A stretch of 5,856 nt of DNA from Candidatus Fermentibacteraceae bacterium (lineage in GTDB: Bacteria; Fermentibacterota; Fermentibacteria; Fermentibacterales; JCC-6). The stretch's first letter is position 1; each line of letters opens with the position of its first letter. Both the position numbers and the translations under genes were made by a program. Under the pieces are notes generated by a model. That model had not been told where the DNA came from and searched no databases. It was given only the letters and a program-made list of their open reading frames with translations. This document shows positions 5,373 to 5,856 of this stretch, one piece after another. The stretch covers positions 1 through 5,856 of the forward strand of contig JAOZQW010000017.1 in assembly GCA_029932015.1 (NCBI GenBank), written 5' to 3'.

Positions 5373-5856
5373 CTATATCAGGTTCAGTATAGCGGTAACG
5401 CCAGCCTCGAGCTGACGGTCAATACCGAGTCCGTCATCGGCTGGAAGATCAGGTATATGGATATCGGGTTCAACTCCGGTGTTCTCGAGGTTGGTGCCAT
5501 CCAGCGTGTACCAGCCCGAGGTAGGCAGCCTGAATGTTGTCCCATCCACCAGATCGACATCAATTGTCCCGATCACGGCGCCGTATGTAGTCTCACCGAT
5601 AACGGGGCCAAGTCCAAGCTCCTTCCAGGCAGCAGGGAATATCTCAGCATCCGAGTAGCAGCTCTCGTTGATCAGCAGGACAAGAGGTTTCTGCCAGACT
5701 CCGAGAGGTTCGAAGGTCACACTACCTGAACGGTCCCGGGAGAGAGCGTACTCTGGCCGCCCGAGTGCCGTCAGTATCTGGTCGTGAGTGCTGCCCCCCC
5801 CATTGTAGCGGATATCGATGATCATGCCATCCCGGTAGAGCCCCTCTGAGAAGAGG
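5373..5856 (-). CDS. S41 (tricorn-like/C-terminal processing) serine peptidase, C-terminal part
   Basis: Cut by the window edge: the frame stays open from 5856, so only the last 160 residues are seen and the true start lies outside. An ATG at 5823-5825 falls inside a conserved strand and is not the start. The visible part is the S41 protease core: GMIIDIRYNGGG, then LVLLINESCYSDAEIFP, GLGPVIGETTYGAVIG and LENTGVEPDI. Counting the ATG at 5825 as residue 1, the likely nucleophile is Ser58 (SCYSDAE, like Ser965-Asp966 of tricorn) and the likely catalytic Glu is Glu114 (NLENTGVEPD, like Glu1023). The layout resembles tricorn-type S41 proteins more than the Ser-Lys Ctp type. Upstream PDZ or beta-propeller domains, any signal peptide and the rest of the active site cannot be judged here. 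Confidence 0.9.
   Translation of the reverse strand, partial: LFSEGLYRDGMIIDIRYNGGGSTHDQILTALGRPEYALSRDRSGSVTFEPLGVWQKPLVLLINESCYSDAEIFPAAWKELGLGPVIGETTYGAVIGTIDVDLVDGTTFRLPTSGWYTLDGTNLENTGVEPDIHIPDLPADDGLGIDRQLEAGVTAILNLI

Noticed and set aside
5373..5825. Complete 150-aa protein starting at the ATG at 5825
   Set aside because: The frame is open to the window edge, and the residues before the ATG (LYRDG) continue the S41 core, so the gene is truncated by the window.

Overview
The window reads as ordinary bacterial chromosome with about 50% or slightly higher GC. All five genes lie on the minus strand. The organism is probably an uncultured member of the FCB superphylum or a neighbouring candidate phylum (Fermentibacteria, Aegiribacteria, WOR-3 or Eisenbacteria-like). 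The main reason is a secreted gingipain-type (C25) protease ending in a FlgD/Por-sorting-like beta domain with the 'APAPNPF...IYDVSGR..RTL...NGIYVGRL' pattern, which is typical of those lineages. This placement is inference from protein style, not from a phylogenetic marker analysis.

Layout in transcription order (high to low coordinate). The 3' part of a tricorn-like S41 serine peptidase enters from the right edge (5856 to 5373). After about 96 nt comes a GTG-started decarboxylating dehydrogenase of the isocitrate/isopropylmalate family (5276-4083). One base after its stop codon, a TTG-started HD-domain phosphohydrolase begins (4081-3521), almost certainly translationally coupled. The HD stop codon abuts a 96-bp nested palindrome (3425-3520) preceded by a partial tandem copy of its arm. 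Beyond that are a promoter-like region and the 746-aa secreted C25 protease (3251-1011). Its stop is followed by a second repeat cluster (855-1002) with 31-bp-period direct repeats and a strong stem-loop. Last comes a stand-alone rpsD (636-28) with its own promoter and a leader of roughly 150 nt that can form hairpins.

The most notable non-coding signal is that both long intergenic regions carry palindromic elements built on the same GGGGACAC core, on both strands. They look like REP/BIME-type elements of the sort mobilised by IS200-like (RAYT) transposases, although no transposase is in the window. The most notable coding points are a cysteine-free S4 of the cyanobacterial/plastid style encoded away from the usual ribosomal operon, and a dehydrogenase that keeps most substrate residues of isocitrate dehydrogenase but has Ile where Asn is expected. 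I see no CRISPR array, tRNA, rRNA or complete mobile element, and no clearly new multi-gene system.
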